Positions 8,028-15,323 of a DNA stretch of 30,890 bases are shown here, piece after piece. Location of the stretch: assembly GCA_964629505.1 (NCBI GenBank), contig CAZVQR010000001.1, forward strand, positions 1 to 30,890, in the 5' to 3' direction. The stretch comes from 2-02-FULL-44-35 sp964629505 (lineage in GTDB: Bacteria > Patescibacteriota > Minisyncoccia > Phycocordibacterales > DSPV01). The notes below the pieces were generated by a model that saw nothing but the letters and a program-made list of their open reading frames with translations, had not been told where the DNA came from and did not search any database. A program made the translations under genes and the position numbers. Within the stretch, counting starts at the first letter, position 1. Each line of letters starts with the position of its first letter.

Positions 8028-9032
8028 TTATTTTTTCTTTTTGAGCGTTAAACGAAAATGATTGCCGAATTCCAACTTATCAACGCAAGCCTGCAAAACA
8101 TTCATAAAATCTTTGAGCTTAACGGTGTAATCAATGCCATCTTCGTATTCTTTCATCAGCAAATAATCCATCACATCCAAGCCGTAAACTTCAAGGGTGT
8201 GAATGGCAAAACCGGTTTTTTTTGCCAGGTATTGAAACGACGGCTTATTAAAAAAACAAAAGTGTTCAAAAGGTAAAAGCGTATTTTGCTTGCTGCCCAT
8301 CAACCGGTAAGCCAGCGAGTGGATGTTGGGCGTATAAGCGATTAAATAACCGCCGGGCTTGAGTTTCCGGCAGACAGTTGTAACCGTGGCGATCGGCTCG
8401 GTTAAGTGTTCCAGCACATCAAACATCGTAATCACGTCATAATGATTATCCGGTTCATCGGCTAAATCCGAGCCGGCAACGTCAAGCCCCAACTCCTGAC
8501 AATAACGGACTTGGGCGGGATTGACTTCCAAACCCCGACCTGCCACTTTCCGGTCTTTAAGCACGGACAAAAAATAGCCGGCGCCGCAACCAACATCCAG
8601 AATCCGCGCTTTCTTCGGATTGAGTTTCAAACGCTTTATTACATAATCAAAACGTTCAGCGCCCTGGGTCTTCTTGCGATAAGCATAGTGTTTTAAAATC
8701 TCCTGTTCAAATTTCTGATAATAAATTTCATTATTATAAACATCGTCAATGTGCCTCGCATCGGCCGCAATGTTGGCTGAAACTGCATTACAAACCGGAC
8801 ATTGAAAAAGTTGATAGCCAGCTTCCCATTCCAAAAAAAGTTTACTTCGCTGGCTGCCGCAAAGAACGCAACAAAAATCTTTGGCTTTTTTTACCAGATG
8901 TTTGTGAATCGGCAAAATCTTTTTTCGGTAATCTAAAATCCCCTTAAAAAAATTGTTGCCTCGCAAAGCGTGAGCGTCAAAATCATAGATTTTCATCAAC
9001 TTAATATAATTAAAATTCTCCAAGTTGTCCAT
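8028..9032 (-). CDS. Methyltransferase with N-terminal zinc ribbon (2)
   Basis: The 334-residue protein has cysteine pairs CVLC (55-58) and CPVC (78-81) and a canonical SAM motif I, DVGCGAG (146-152), followed by GLEVNP and MFDVLEHL, typical of the Methyltransf_23/11 group. It is the first gene of a two-gene minus-strand operon with a second zinc-ribbon methyltransferase; the two may methylate different positions or different sugars. Translation could start at 9032 or at the internal ATG 8996 (MKIYDFDAH); neither has a clear ribosome site. A divergent promoter for the neuB gene starts just upstream. Confidence 0.8.
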   Translation of the reverse strand: MDNLENFNYIKLMKIYDFDAHALRGNNFFKGILDYRKKILPIHKHLVKKAKDFCCVLCGSQRSKLFLEWEAGYQLFQCPVCNAVSANIAADARHIDDVYNNEIYYQKFEQEILKHYAYRKKTQGAERFDYVIKRLKLNPKKARILDVGCGAGYFLSVLKDRKVAGRGLEVNPAQVRYCQELGLDVAGSDLADEPDNHYDVITMFDVLEHLTEPIATVTTVCRKLKPGGYLIAYTPNIHSLAYRLMGSKQNTLLPFEHFCFFNKPSFQYLAKKTGFAIHTLEVYGLDVMDYLLMKEYEDGIDYTVKLKDFMNVLQACVDKLEFGNHFRLTLKKKK

Positions 9033-9060
9033 TTGACAATTAATAAGAATGTATTAAGTT
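9033..9060 (+). promoter_or_regulatory. Candidate promoter of the second NeuB gene
   Basis: A perfect TTGACA (9033-9038), 16 bases and TAAGTT (9055-9060) precede the ATG at 9100. The -10 box is weak. The first neuB gene also has a perfect TTGACA with a 16-base spacer. Confidence 0.35.
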
Positions 9061-9099
9061 GTTGTAGGAACAAAGGTTCTTGAACAAAAGAAAATACAA

Positions 9100-10116
9100 A
9101 TGAAAACAATCACCATTGGCAAACATGTAATAGGGCCGGACCAGCCGGTCTTTATCATTGCCGAAATCGGCATCAATCACAACGGCAGTTTGGAACTGGC
9201 GAAAGCTCTGATAAAAACTGCCGCTGAAGCTGGCTGCGATGCGGTCAAATTCCAAAAACGGACAGTGTCGGCTGTCTTTAGCCAAGCCGAGCTTGCTAAA
9301 GAAAGAGAGATAGACCGCTCAATTATTGAATCGGCCTTAAAACGCGGCGTTTTGCCGCCAGAGTCAATCAGACGACTCGAGCAGCAAGGTCTGGACAAAA
9401 CCACCAACGGCGACCTCAAATGGGCATTAGAGCTCACTTTTGATGAATACTATGAGATTGATGAATACTGTCGGTCCCTTGGAATAATGTGGTTCGCCTC
9501 TTGCTGGGATGAGGTAGCGGTTGATTTCATCAACCAATTCAACCCACCAGCTTACAAAGTGGCGTCGCCTTGTTTGACCGACGACAACTTATTGCGCCAC
9601 ACCACCGCTAAAGGCAAACCCGTTATCATTTCCACTGGCATGAGCAATCTGCTTATGGTGGAACACGCCGTTGAAACTCTCCGCCAGGCCGGGGCGACGG
9701 GCATCGCGATCATGCACTGCGTGTCAGTTTACAAAAGCGACACCGGCGAAACCATGTTGCGTAGGATAAACTTGCGCGCCTTGGACACTCTCCAAGTGAA
9801 GTTTGATGTGCCGATTGGTTTCTCCAGTCACCATAATGGAATAATTCCAACTCATTCGGCAATCACTCGAGGTGCTAGTGTTGTTGAGCATCACATTACA
9901 CTCAACAAAGCGCTGGTTGGTTCGGACCAAGCGTTTTCGCTAGTGCCAAAAGAGTTGCAGGAATTGTGCCGTTGGGCACGAGAATTCCCTCCAACATTGG
10001 GCACTGGGAAAATCGAGATTGACCCAGAAGAAGAAGCCAGTATGACAAAACTCCGTCGAGTTTGGAGTCCGACCCAAAAGGCAATCTACGAACAAAGCAA
10101 AGGATTGGCATCATAA
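9100..10116 (+). CDS. neuB: NeuB-type nonulosonic acid synthase lacking the SAF domain
   Basis: The 338-residue protein contains the whole NeuB barrel: AEIGINHNG (21-29), DAVKFQK (47-53), STGMS (178-182), HH at 244-245 (GFSSHHNG) and 264-265 (VEHHITLN). After the usual linker (GTGKIEID, then LRRVWSP at 318-324) it stops, where canonical enzymes continue with about 60 residues of SAF/antifreeze-like domain. It has an insertion at about 84-112 (PPESIRRLEQ and onward). The expected reaction is condensation of phosphoenolpyruvate with an aldose. In Neisseria NeuB the SAF domain helps close the active site, so substrate choice may differ here. It stands alone on the plus strand and ends in a strong terminator. 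It shares a 35-base exact match with the NeuB fusion gene. Confidence 0.88.
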   Translation: MKTITIGKHVIGPDQPVFIIAEIGINHNGSLELAKALIKTAAEAGCDAVKFQKRTVSAVFSQAELAKEREIDRSIIESALKRGVLPPESIRRLEQQGLDKTTNGDLKWALELTFDEYYEIDEYCRSLGIMWFASCWDEVAVDFINQFNPPAYKVASPCLTDDNLLRHTTAKGKPVIISTGMSNLLMVEHAVETLRQAGATGIAIMHCVSVYKSDTGETMLRRINLRALDTLQVKFDVPIGFSSHHNGIIPTHSAITRGASVVEHHITLNKALVGSDQAFSLVPKELQELCRWAREFPPTLGTGKIEIDPEEEASMTKLRRVWSPTQKAIYEQSKGLAS

Positions 10117-10140
10117 ACCAATCCTTAAAGCTAAACACAG

Positions 10141-10165
10141 CCCCGACATCATGTCGGGGTTTTTT
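10141..10165 (+). terminator. Rho-independent terminator after neuB
   Basis: CCCCGAC (10141-10147), loop ATCAT and GTCGGGG (10153-10159) form a perfect 7-bp stem followed by six Ts, 25 bases after the neuB stop. It also separates neuB from the converging SDR gene. Confidence 0.92.
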
Positions 10166-10182
10166 ATTTACAATTTTGGCAA

Positions 10183-10983
10183 CTACCAAATTGTCCAGCC
10201 ACCATCCACCGCAATATTCTGACCGGTCACATAGCTACTTAAATCGGAAGCCAAAAAAGCCACGACGCCCTTCAATTCCCAATTCTCACCAATGCGTTTC
10301 AGAGGCATTCTAGCGATTAATTCTTTACGGAACCAATCCTTGCCATTATCAAACGCTCCGGGCCGAGAAAATGGTCCCGGGCTGATAGCATTTACTCTAA
10401 TACCTAGTGGTGCCCCTTTGACCGCCAAATATTTCGTCGCCTGAATCAAAGCCGCCTTGGTCGCACCGTATTCCAAAGCATTACCCATACCACTATTGCG
10501 ATAAATCCTAAAGTCGGGTGAAATCATCCCATACATTGAACCAATATTAATAATGGAGCCACCTTTTTTCATTTTAGGAAAAACAACTTTTGAAAGGAAA
10601 AGGGGCGAAACGATTCCAGCGGTCATTGTCGCCACCGCTTCGTCCCATTGCATTTTTTCAAAATGGGGATTAGTTGGCCAAGTATAAAAATTATTTATCA
10701 AAATATGAATCATTGACGGCAATTTTTTATCAATGGCCGTTACTTCTTCTTTGTTGTTGAGGTCAACTTTAATGAAAGAAATCTTTTTGCCGAACTCTTT
10801 TAAGAGGGGCTTGATCTTCTCTTTATCGCGAGCTAAGACAATAACATCTGCGCCAAGCTCAAGCAGAACCTTGCTCATTTGGAAACCCAAATGTCCGCCA
10901 CCGCCGGTAACCACCGCTTTTTTACCAGTTAAATCGGCTAATTCAAAAAAAGTTTTGTCTTTATTTGTTTTTTTGTTTTTCAT
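10183..10983 (-). CDS. Short-chain dehydrogenase/reductase, PtmA-like
   Basis: A classical SDR of 266 residues: TGGGGHLG (26-33), S149 (NIGSM), Y172 and K176 (YGATK), NAISPGPFSRPGAF and a terminal VDGGWTIW. The usual NNAG is altered to NNFY (97-100). It is translated from the second gene of a minus-strand pair with the CMP-sugar synthetase. ATG 10983, six bases after that gene's stop, is preferred over TTG 10989. It resembles the SDR at 6205-7035 and probably plays the same part for the second acid sugar. Cofactor and substrate are not known. Confidence 0.88.
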   Translation of the reverse strand: MKNKKTNKDKTFFELADLTGKKAVVTGGGGHLGFQMSKVLLELGADVIVLARDKEKIKPLLKEFGKKISFIKVDLNNKEEVTAIDKKLPSMIHILINNFYTWPTNPHFEKMQWDEAVATMTAGIVSPLFLSKVVFPKMKKGGSIINIGSMYGMISPDFRIYRNSGMGNALEYGATKAALIQATKYLAVKGAPLGIRVNAISPGPFSRPGAFDNGKDWFRKELIARMPLKRIGENWELKGVVAFLASDLSSYVTGQNIAVDGGWTIW

Positions 10984-10989
10984 AATCAA

Positions 10990-11751
10990 TTAAACTAAAA
11001 AGTTTTGAAACGCGACATACTTCGGCTTTTTTAATTCCTCTTCTACCTTAAGTAAATCTGCTGGCTCATCTATATCTGGCGCTAGTTCAGTCAAAAAGAC
11101 CTTTTGCTTTTTACCATAAAGCAAACCGCTGGTCAAAAAAGATTCGGTTCTAATAATGTCAACATAACCATTGACATGGTAGGTCTTCGGCAATTGCTGG
11201 CGGGGATAATTAAAAAATTCTTCGTTGGGATCAAATAATTCCTTACCGAAAAAATCGCAGTAAGAATTATCAATCCTGAATGATTTGAAAATAGAAGCTG
11301 GCGGCACTTCCTCAGCGCTACGGAGCGCGGTAGCATCTTTGTCGGCGAGCATTTCTGAAATAGCTTTATCAATAACAGGAATTTCCCGAACGGGTATGGT
11401 TGGCCGAAAATGAACGATTAAATCAGGTGTTCGGTCTTCATTTTCTTTAAACCAATCCAAAGCGTGCTGAAAAAATTCTATATCCAAAGATTTATCGCCG
11501 GAAATTTCTGCTGGACGCAGAAATGGAACTTCGGCGCCATACTTTTTAGCTATCGCGGCAATCTCTTCGTCGTCAGTTGAAACAATCACCCGGTCAATAC
11601 CTTTCGTAAGTTTGGCCGCGGCAATAGAATAAGCAATTAAAGGATGGCCAACAACCGGCACAATATTCTTACGAGAAATCCCTTTGGAACCGCCTCGGGC
11701 GCCAATGAGCGCGTAGACCAATTTTTTGGTTTTTTCTTTAGCCAATTTCAT
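10990..11751 (-). CDS. neuA: CMP-nonulosonic acid synthetase, second copy
   Basis: This 253-residue protein has ARGGSK (18-23), RKN after it, PLIAYSI, VIVSTDDEEIA and PEVPFLRPAEI-like features (KYGAEVPFLRP), as in the first CMP-sugar synthetase. The nucleotide motif RPTSPLR is altered to RPTIPVR, which could shift substrate choice. It is co-transcribed with an SDR (six-base gap). Its divergent neighbour on the plus strand is a GT-B transferase that may use the CMP-sugar (inference). Together with the neuB at 9100 it completes module B. Confidence 0.9.
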   Translation of the reverse strand: MKLAKEKTKKLVYALIGARGGSKGISRKNIVPVVGHPLIAYSIAAAKLTKGIDRVIVSTDDEEIAAIAKKYGAEVPFLRPAEISGDKSLDIEFFQHALDWFKENEDRTPDLIVHFRPTIPVREIPVIDKAISEMLADKDATALRSAEEVPPASIFKSFRIDNSYCDFFGKELFDPNEEFFNYPRQQLPKTYHVNGYVDIIRTESFLTSGLLYGKKQKVFLTELAPDIDEPADLLKVEEELKKPKYVAFQNFLV

Positions 11752-11754
11752 TAA

Positions 11755-11783
11755 TTGAAGCGATTAGTTAAATCTGCTAACAT
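11755..11783 (+). promoter_or_regulatory. Possible promoter of the GT-B/isomerase pair
   Basis: TTGAAG (11755-11760), a 17-base spacer and TAACAT (11778-11783) lie 20 bases before the ATG at 11804. Four of six bases match in each box, so this is weak. Confidence 0.25.
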
Positions 11784-11803
11784 TGGCATATTAACACAAA
11801 AAC

Positions 11804-13078
11804 ATGACAACGCAAGACCCCCATTCTAAACCTTTACTCTTTTTAGTCCCCCATTACATGGGGAGTTTTAAATATTTTGAAAAACTTTTGCCTTTCATAA
11901 CCGAACGCTATGAAGTTAAGTTTTTGATTATCTTCGGCAGAAAATCCTACGGCAAAATGCTTGAGCACGCCAGAGCTAATCGACAACAATTTTACGCCAT
12001 AGAACCACCACCGCCAGTCTCTTGGCTTAAATTCATTCCTTTTTATATAACCATAAGAAACTACCGACATTACGCGACATCAATCAAAAAACTGCTGGAA
12101 AAAACGCGGCCAGCGAAAATTATTGCGACCAATGATCAGGGATTTTACATGGGTTGTCTCATGGAACAAGCTAATCGGCGCGGAATTGATACCATGGTTC
12201 TTCAGTGGGCGTTGACTTATCCGGGCCAAAGAATTTTGCCAAAAAAGAAAATGGCTCTTTGGCGAAAAATTTTGTACCGCTTGGGCAAACCTATCTACGT
12301 GAAAATTAGAAATTTGCTTCTTAAAGTAGTTCTCGGTCAAAAAGAAAATTGGTCAAAGGGTATGATTGGTGGCGGCCGAGCTAAAAGATTTGGCGTCATT
12401 AACGAACAAGCCCGAGAATTTTTCATAAAAAACGGTATCCCCAAAGAAAAAATGGCGGTGGTCGGTTATTTAGACTTTTATCTTAGCGAACAAATGAAAA
12501 ATCGCCTGGCCAATAACAAGATTGAACGCCAAAGGTTAGCCGAGAAACATCACGTTGACTTGTCAAAAAGAAACATTATTTTTTATTCCACCCCTTTCAA
12601 CAGAAAAGATATTCAAATTCTCACCAATGAGGAACAATACCGGCTAACTGAATCGGTTATCAAAATTATCCGCGAAGTTTGCCCCCCTGAAGAATTTGAT
12701 ATTTTATTCAAACTCCATCCTTCCGAAGATATCAGCCAGTATCAAAAACTCAATCACTATGGCATCAAATTTATGGGCCCAATTGCTGACAATAACGAGC
12801 TTGTCGGCTTAAGCGAACTTTATCTGGCTGGCGTTTCTACCACCAATTTCATTCCGCTGGCAATGAATAAAGACGCGATTTTCTTGAATTTGGGAAATTT
12901 GCCACAAATCGAATCGGCTAAACCTTTTTTCGGCATAAAAAAATTCATTACCGACCAAAAAAAATTCCGAGAATTGCTCTCGGAATTTAAAGACGGTAAT
13001 CTGGAAAAGCAATACGGCTCAGTGGAAAAAATCATCACCGCCGATTCGCTAGCTAAAATAATTTCATGGATTGGATAA
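11804..13078 (+). CDS. GT-B fold glycosyltransferase, possibly a nonulosonic acid transferase
   Basis: The 424-residue protein has two Rossmann-like halves: an N-terminal half with LLFLVPHYMG and ATNDQG (108-113), and a C-terminal half with FKLHPSED (303-310) and GVSTTNF (343-349). A KLHP motif followed by an S/T-rich loop is shared by several transferase groups, including CDP-glycerol-type transferases and bacterial sialyltransferases (GT38/GT52/GT80). The arrangement next to the CMP-sugar synthetase and the isomerase suggests transfer of the CMP-activated acid, but this is inference. Its stop overlaps the next gene by 13 bases. There is no signal peptide or clear membrane span, so it probably acts on the inner face of the membrane. 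Confidence 0.65.
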   Translation: MTTQDPHSKPLLFLVPHYMGSFKYFEKLLPFITERYEVKFLIIFGRKSYGKMLEHARANRQQFYAIEPPPPVSWLKFIPFYITIRNYRHYATSIKKLLEKTRPAKIIATNDQGFYMGCLMEQANRRGIDTMVLQWALTYPGQRILPKKKMALWRKILYRLGKPIYVKIRNLLLKVVLGQKENWSKGMIGGGRAKRFGVINEQAREFFIKNGIPKEKMAVVGYLDFYLSEQMKNRLANNKIERQRLAEKHHVDLSKRNIIFYSTPFNRKDIQILTNEEQYRLTESVIKIIREVCPPEEFDILFKLHPSEDISQYQKLNHYGIKFMGPIADNNELVGLSELYLAGVSTTNFIPLAMNKDAIFLNLGNLPQIESAKPFFGIKKFITDQKKFRELLSEFKDGNLEKQYGSVEKIITADSLAKIISWIG

Positions 13079-13950
13079 AGAAAGAAAATAAAAAAATATC
13101 TTTAGGAATATTTCAGGGACGACTTTCACCAAGCAAGGGAAAAGGAATCCAATTTTTTCCTTTTGAAAGTTGGGAAAACGAATTTTCGTTGGCCAAGGAA
13201 ATTGGATTCGAGGAAATTGAATTCATTTTTGACAAAGAATGTTATGAGGAAAATCCTCTTTGGTCAAAAGACGGTTTAAAAAAAATAAACCAGCTTCAAA
13301 AAAAATATGGCGTGGTGATTCACCATATCTGCGCCGATTATTTTATGCGTAATCCCTTTTTCCGCGTAACAGCCAAAATTAAAAAACAAAACTTGGTCGT
13401 CCTAAAGCGTTTACTGAAAGCGGCGGCGGCAATTGGCGCAAAAAACATAGAAATCCCTTTGGTGGATAATTCCTCAATAAAAACCGACGGCGAAGAAAAA
13501 GAACTAACCGACGCCTTAAGTCAAGTTAGGCCATTAGCAAAAAGCTTGGGCATCACTATTGGACTAGAAACCGATTTGCCGCCCAAAAAATTTCTGTCGT
13601 TGCTTAAAAGGTTTAATAGCGAAACCATAAAAGCCAATTATGATAGCGGTAATAGCGCTGCTTTGGGTTATAATGTGGTAGAAGAATTAAACACTCTATC
13701 GCCCTACCTCGCCAACATCCATATTAAAGACCGGCTACTTCATGGCACAACAGTTCCGCTCGGCACCGGCAACACCAACTTTGAAAAATTCTTCAGAACA
13801 CTTAAGAAAAATAAATACCAGGGAAGTATGATTCTTCAAGTGGCCCGCGGCGAGGATGGCAAAGAAAAAGAAACCTTAAAAAGTTATATAAATTTTATTA
13901 AAAACTTGATAAAAAAATATTATATCAATTTCTCTCCACTCACTCGCTAG
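13066..13950 (+). CDS. TIM-barrel sugar isomerase/epimerase (AP endonuclease 2 family)
   Basis: The 294-residue protein is a xylose isomerase-like TIM barrel: IFQGRLSPS near the N-terminus, VIHHICADYF, a glutamate in GLETD, aspartate in NYDSGN and histidine in NIHIKD, which fit the metal-binding pattern of hexulose-6-phosphate or related isomerases. It overlaps the upstream transferase by 13 bases, so it is translationally coupled. Module A has the same kind of fold fused to NeuB; here it is separate and about 3 kb from the second neuB. It may supply the aldose precursor (inference). The DNA here is the most A/T-rich of the module. Its stop lies in a CTAG shared with the stop of the convergent flippase gene. 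Confidence 0.82.
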   Translation: MDWIKKENKKISLGIFQGRLSPSKGKGIQFFPFESWENEFSLAKEIGFEEIEFIFDKECYEENPLWSKDGLKKINQLQKKYGVVIHHICADYFMRNPFFRVTAKIKKQNLVVLKRLLKAAAAIGAKNIEIPLVDNSSIKTDGEEKELTDALSQVRPLAKSLGITIGLETDLPPKKFLSLLKRFNSETIKANYDSGNSAALGYNVVEELNTLSPYLANIHIKDRLLHGTTVPLGTGNTNFEKFFRTLKKNKYQGSMILQVARGEDGKEKETLKSYINFIKNLIKKYYINFSPLTR

Positions 13951-15323
13951 CGAATAAAGGGAATTTTATTTTTCAAAAACAAAAGGATTTCGGACCAAAA
14001 TTTTCTGGCGAAAACTTTATCTTCTAGACCAAAACGGAAAAAGTTGCGCCACTTCAAACTATAACCGGGTGGCACGCGGCGCAGGAAAAGATAAGCCGTG
14101 CAAAACAAAGTGAAAGCGAAAATAAGGTGGCTGGCTGTCATTCCCCACAAACCAAAAAACATCACCAAGAAAAACATCGGGATAGCGGTAATAGCTTTAA
14201 AAACTTTCTGGAAAAACAAATCTTTTTGCCGCCGTAGGGCAACAAGAAAAATGGAGGTGGTGGAACTAAGAGCATTGATTGGCAGATACAGAAGCAAAAC
14301 GAAAAAATACGGCAGTGAAGGAATATATTTTGGAAAGAATAGATAAATCGCCGCCGGTCCGGCTACCGCCGCGCCGATAGCCATTACAATAGCGAGAAGA
14401 AAAAGATACTTAGCCGCGTAATTGTAAATTTTTTGCATTTGCGCCGGCTCATTAACTCTCAAGGGCATCAAAGTGCCTAGCGTTTTGGTTGGATAAAATC
14501 CGACGATGGTAGTAGCCATCGTTTGGGCAACTGAAAATATCGCCACCGCTTCGGTGCTGACAAATATTTTAATAATCCACGGCTGTAAAGAAACGGTGAG
14601 TTTGGCGACAAATTGCTGAAAAACTTCCCACTTGCCGTGGGCTTTAAAGACCCAAAAAATAATGGCTTCTTTGGCAAGGGGCAGGCCCCGCCATTGGCCG
14701 TAAGACCGCAAGACTGGCCGGATGAGAATAAAGGTGGAAATAATGGAACCAAAAATCATGGAGTAGATCACCTCGCGGATACCCAACCGATGATTGAAAA
14801 AGAAAAAAATCAAAACACCAAGCTGAACAAATTTATAGAGGCTGGCGCGAGAAGCAATTAAATGAAATTGCAGACGGTAGCTCAAAAGTGCTTTGAAGAT
14901 TGCATAAGCCAGTTCCAAAAGCAACAGTCCGGCCAGTAAACGGACAAGAACCACGGCGTCACTGGCATACCAACTTGACAATACTCCGGGAGTGAAAAAT
15001 AAAAAGGCCGCCACCAACAAACCAACAACAATTCTGATACCGTTGTATTCAAAGAAAAGGCGTTTGGCTTTAGCTTCCCGTCCTTCGCCAATGAAACGCA
15101 AAATATCATTATTAACCACCCCCCTGCCCAAAGACAAAAAATTAAAAAAAATGGCGTAAATGGAAAGCAGTAATTGGAAAATACCGTATTGATAGAGCGA
15201 CAGCGCGGTAATAATGAAAAAAGTGTTGACCAAACCGATGGCTTTGGAAATAGAGTCCCAAAAACCAAAGCTGGTTTCGCCGCCAATGAACTTTTTCAAA
15301 AATGAATGTTTTTGTTTAGGCAT
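13947..15323 (-). CDS. wzx: Wzx-type lipid-linked oligosaccharide flippase
   Basis: A 458-residue polytopic membrane protein with about 12-14 hydrophobic segments and short basic loops. SFGFWDSISKAIGLVNTFF at the N-terminus is typical of the MATE/Wzx exporters that flip undecaprenyl-linked repeat units across the membrane. The start at 15323 (MPKQKHS) is chosen because it gives an ATGCCTAA overlap with the upstream transferase; a longer frame to 15374 lies inside that gene. It ends convergently with the isomerase gene, sharing CTAG as stop on both strands. It implies a Wzx-dependent surface polysaccharide. No clear Wzy polymerase is recognised in the window. Confidence 0.85.
   Translation of the reverse strand: MPKQKHSFLKKFIGGETSFGFWDSISKAIGLVNTFFIITALSLYQYGIFQLLLSIYAIFFNFLSLGRGVVNNDILRFIGEGREAKAKRLFFEYNGIRIVVGLLVAAFLFFTPGVLSSWYASDAVVLVRLLAGLLLLELAYAIFKALLSYRLQFHLIASRASLYKFVQLGVLIFFFFNHRLGIREVIYSMIFGSIISTFILIRPVLRSYGQWRGLPLAKEAIIFWVFKAHGKWEVFQQFVAKLTVSLQPWIIKIFVSTEAVAIFSVAQTMATTIVGFYPTKTLGTLMPLRVNEPAQMQKIYNYAAKYLFLLAIVMAIGAAVAGPAAIYLFFPKYIPSLPYFFVLLLYLPINALSSTTSIFLVALRRQKDLFFQKVFKAITAIPMFFLVMFFGLWGMTASHLIFAFTLFCTAYLFLRRVPPGYSLKWRNFFRFGLEDKVFARKFWSEILLFLKNKIPFIR

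Noticed and set aside
10984..10989. TTG 10989 as start of the SDR gene
   Set aside because: ATG 10983 is two codons downstream and is the better start codon; neither choice overlaps the upstream gene.
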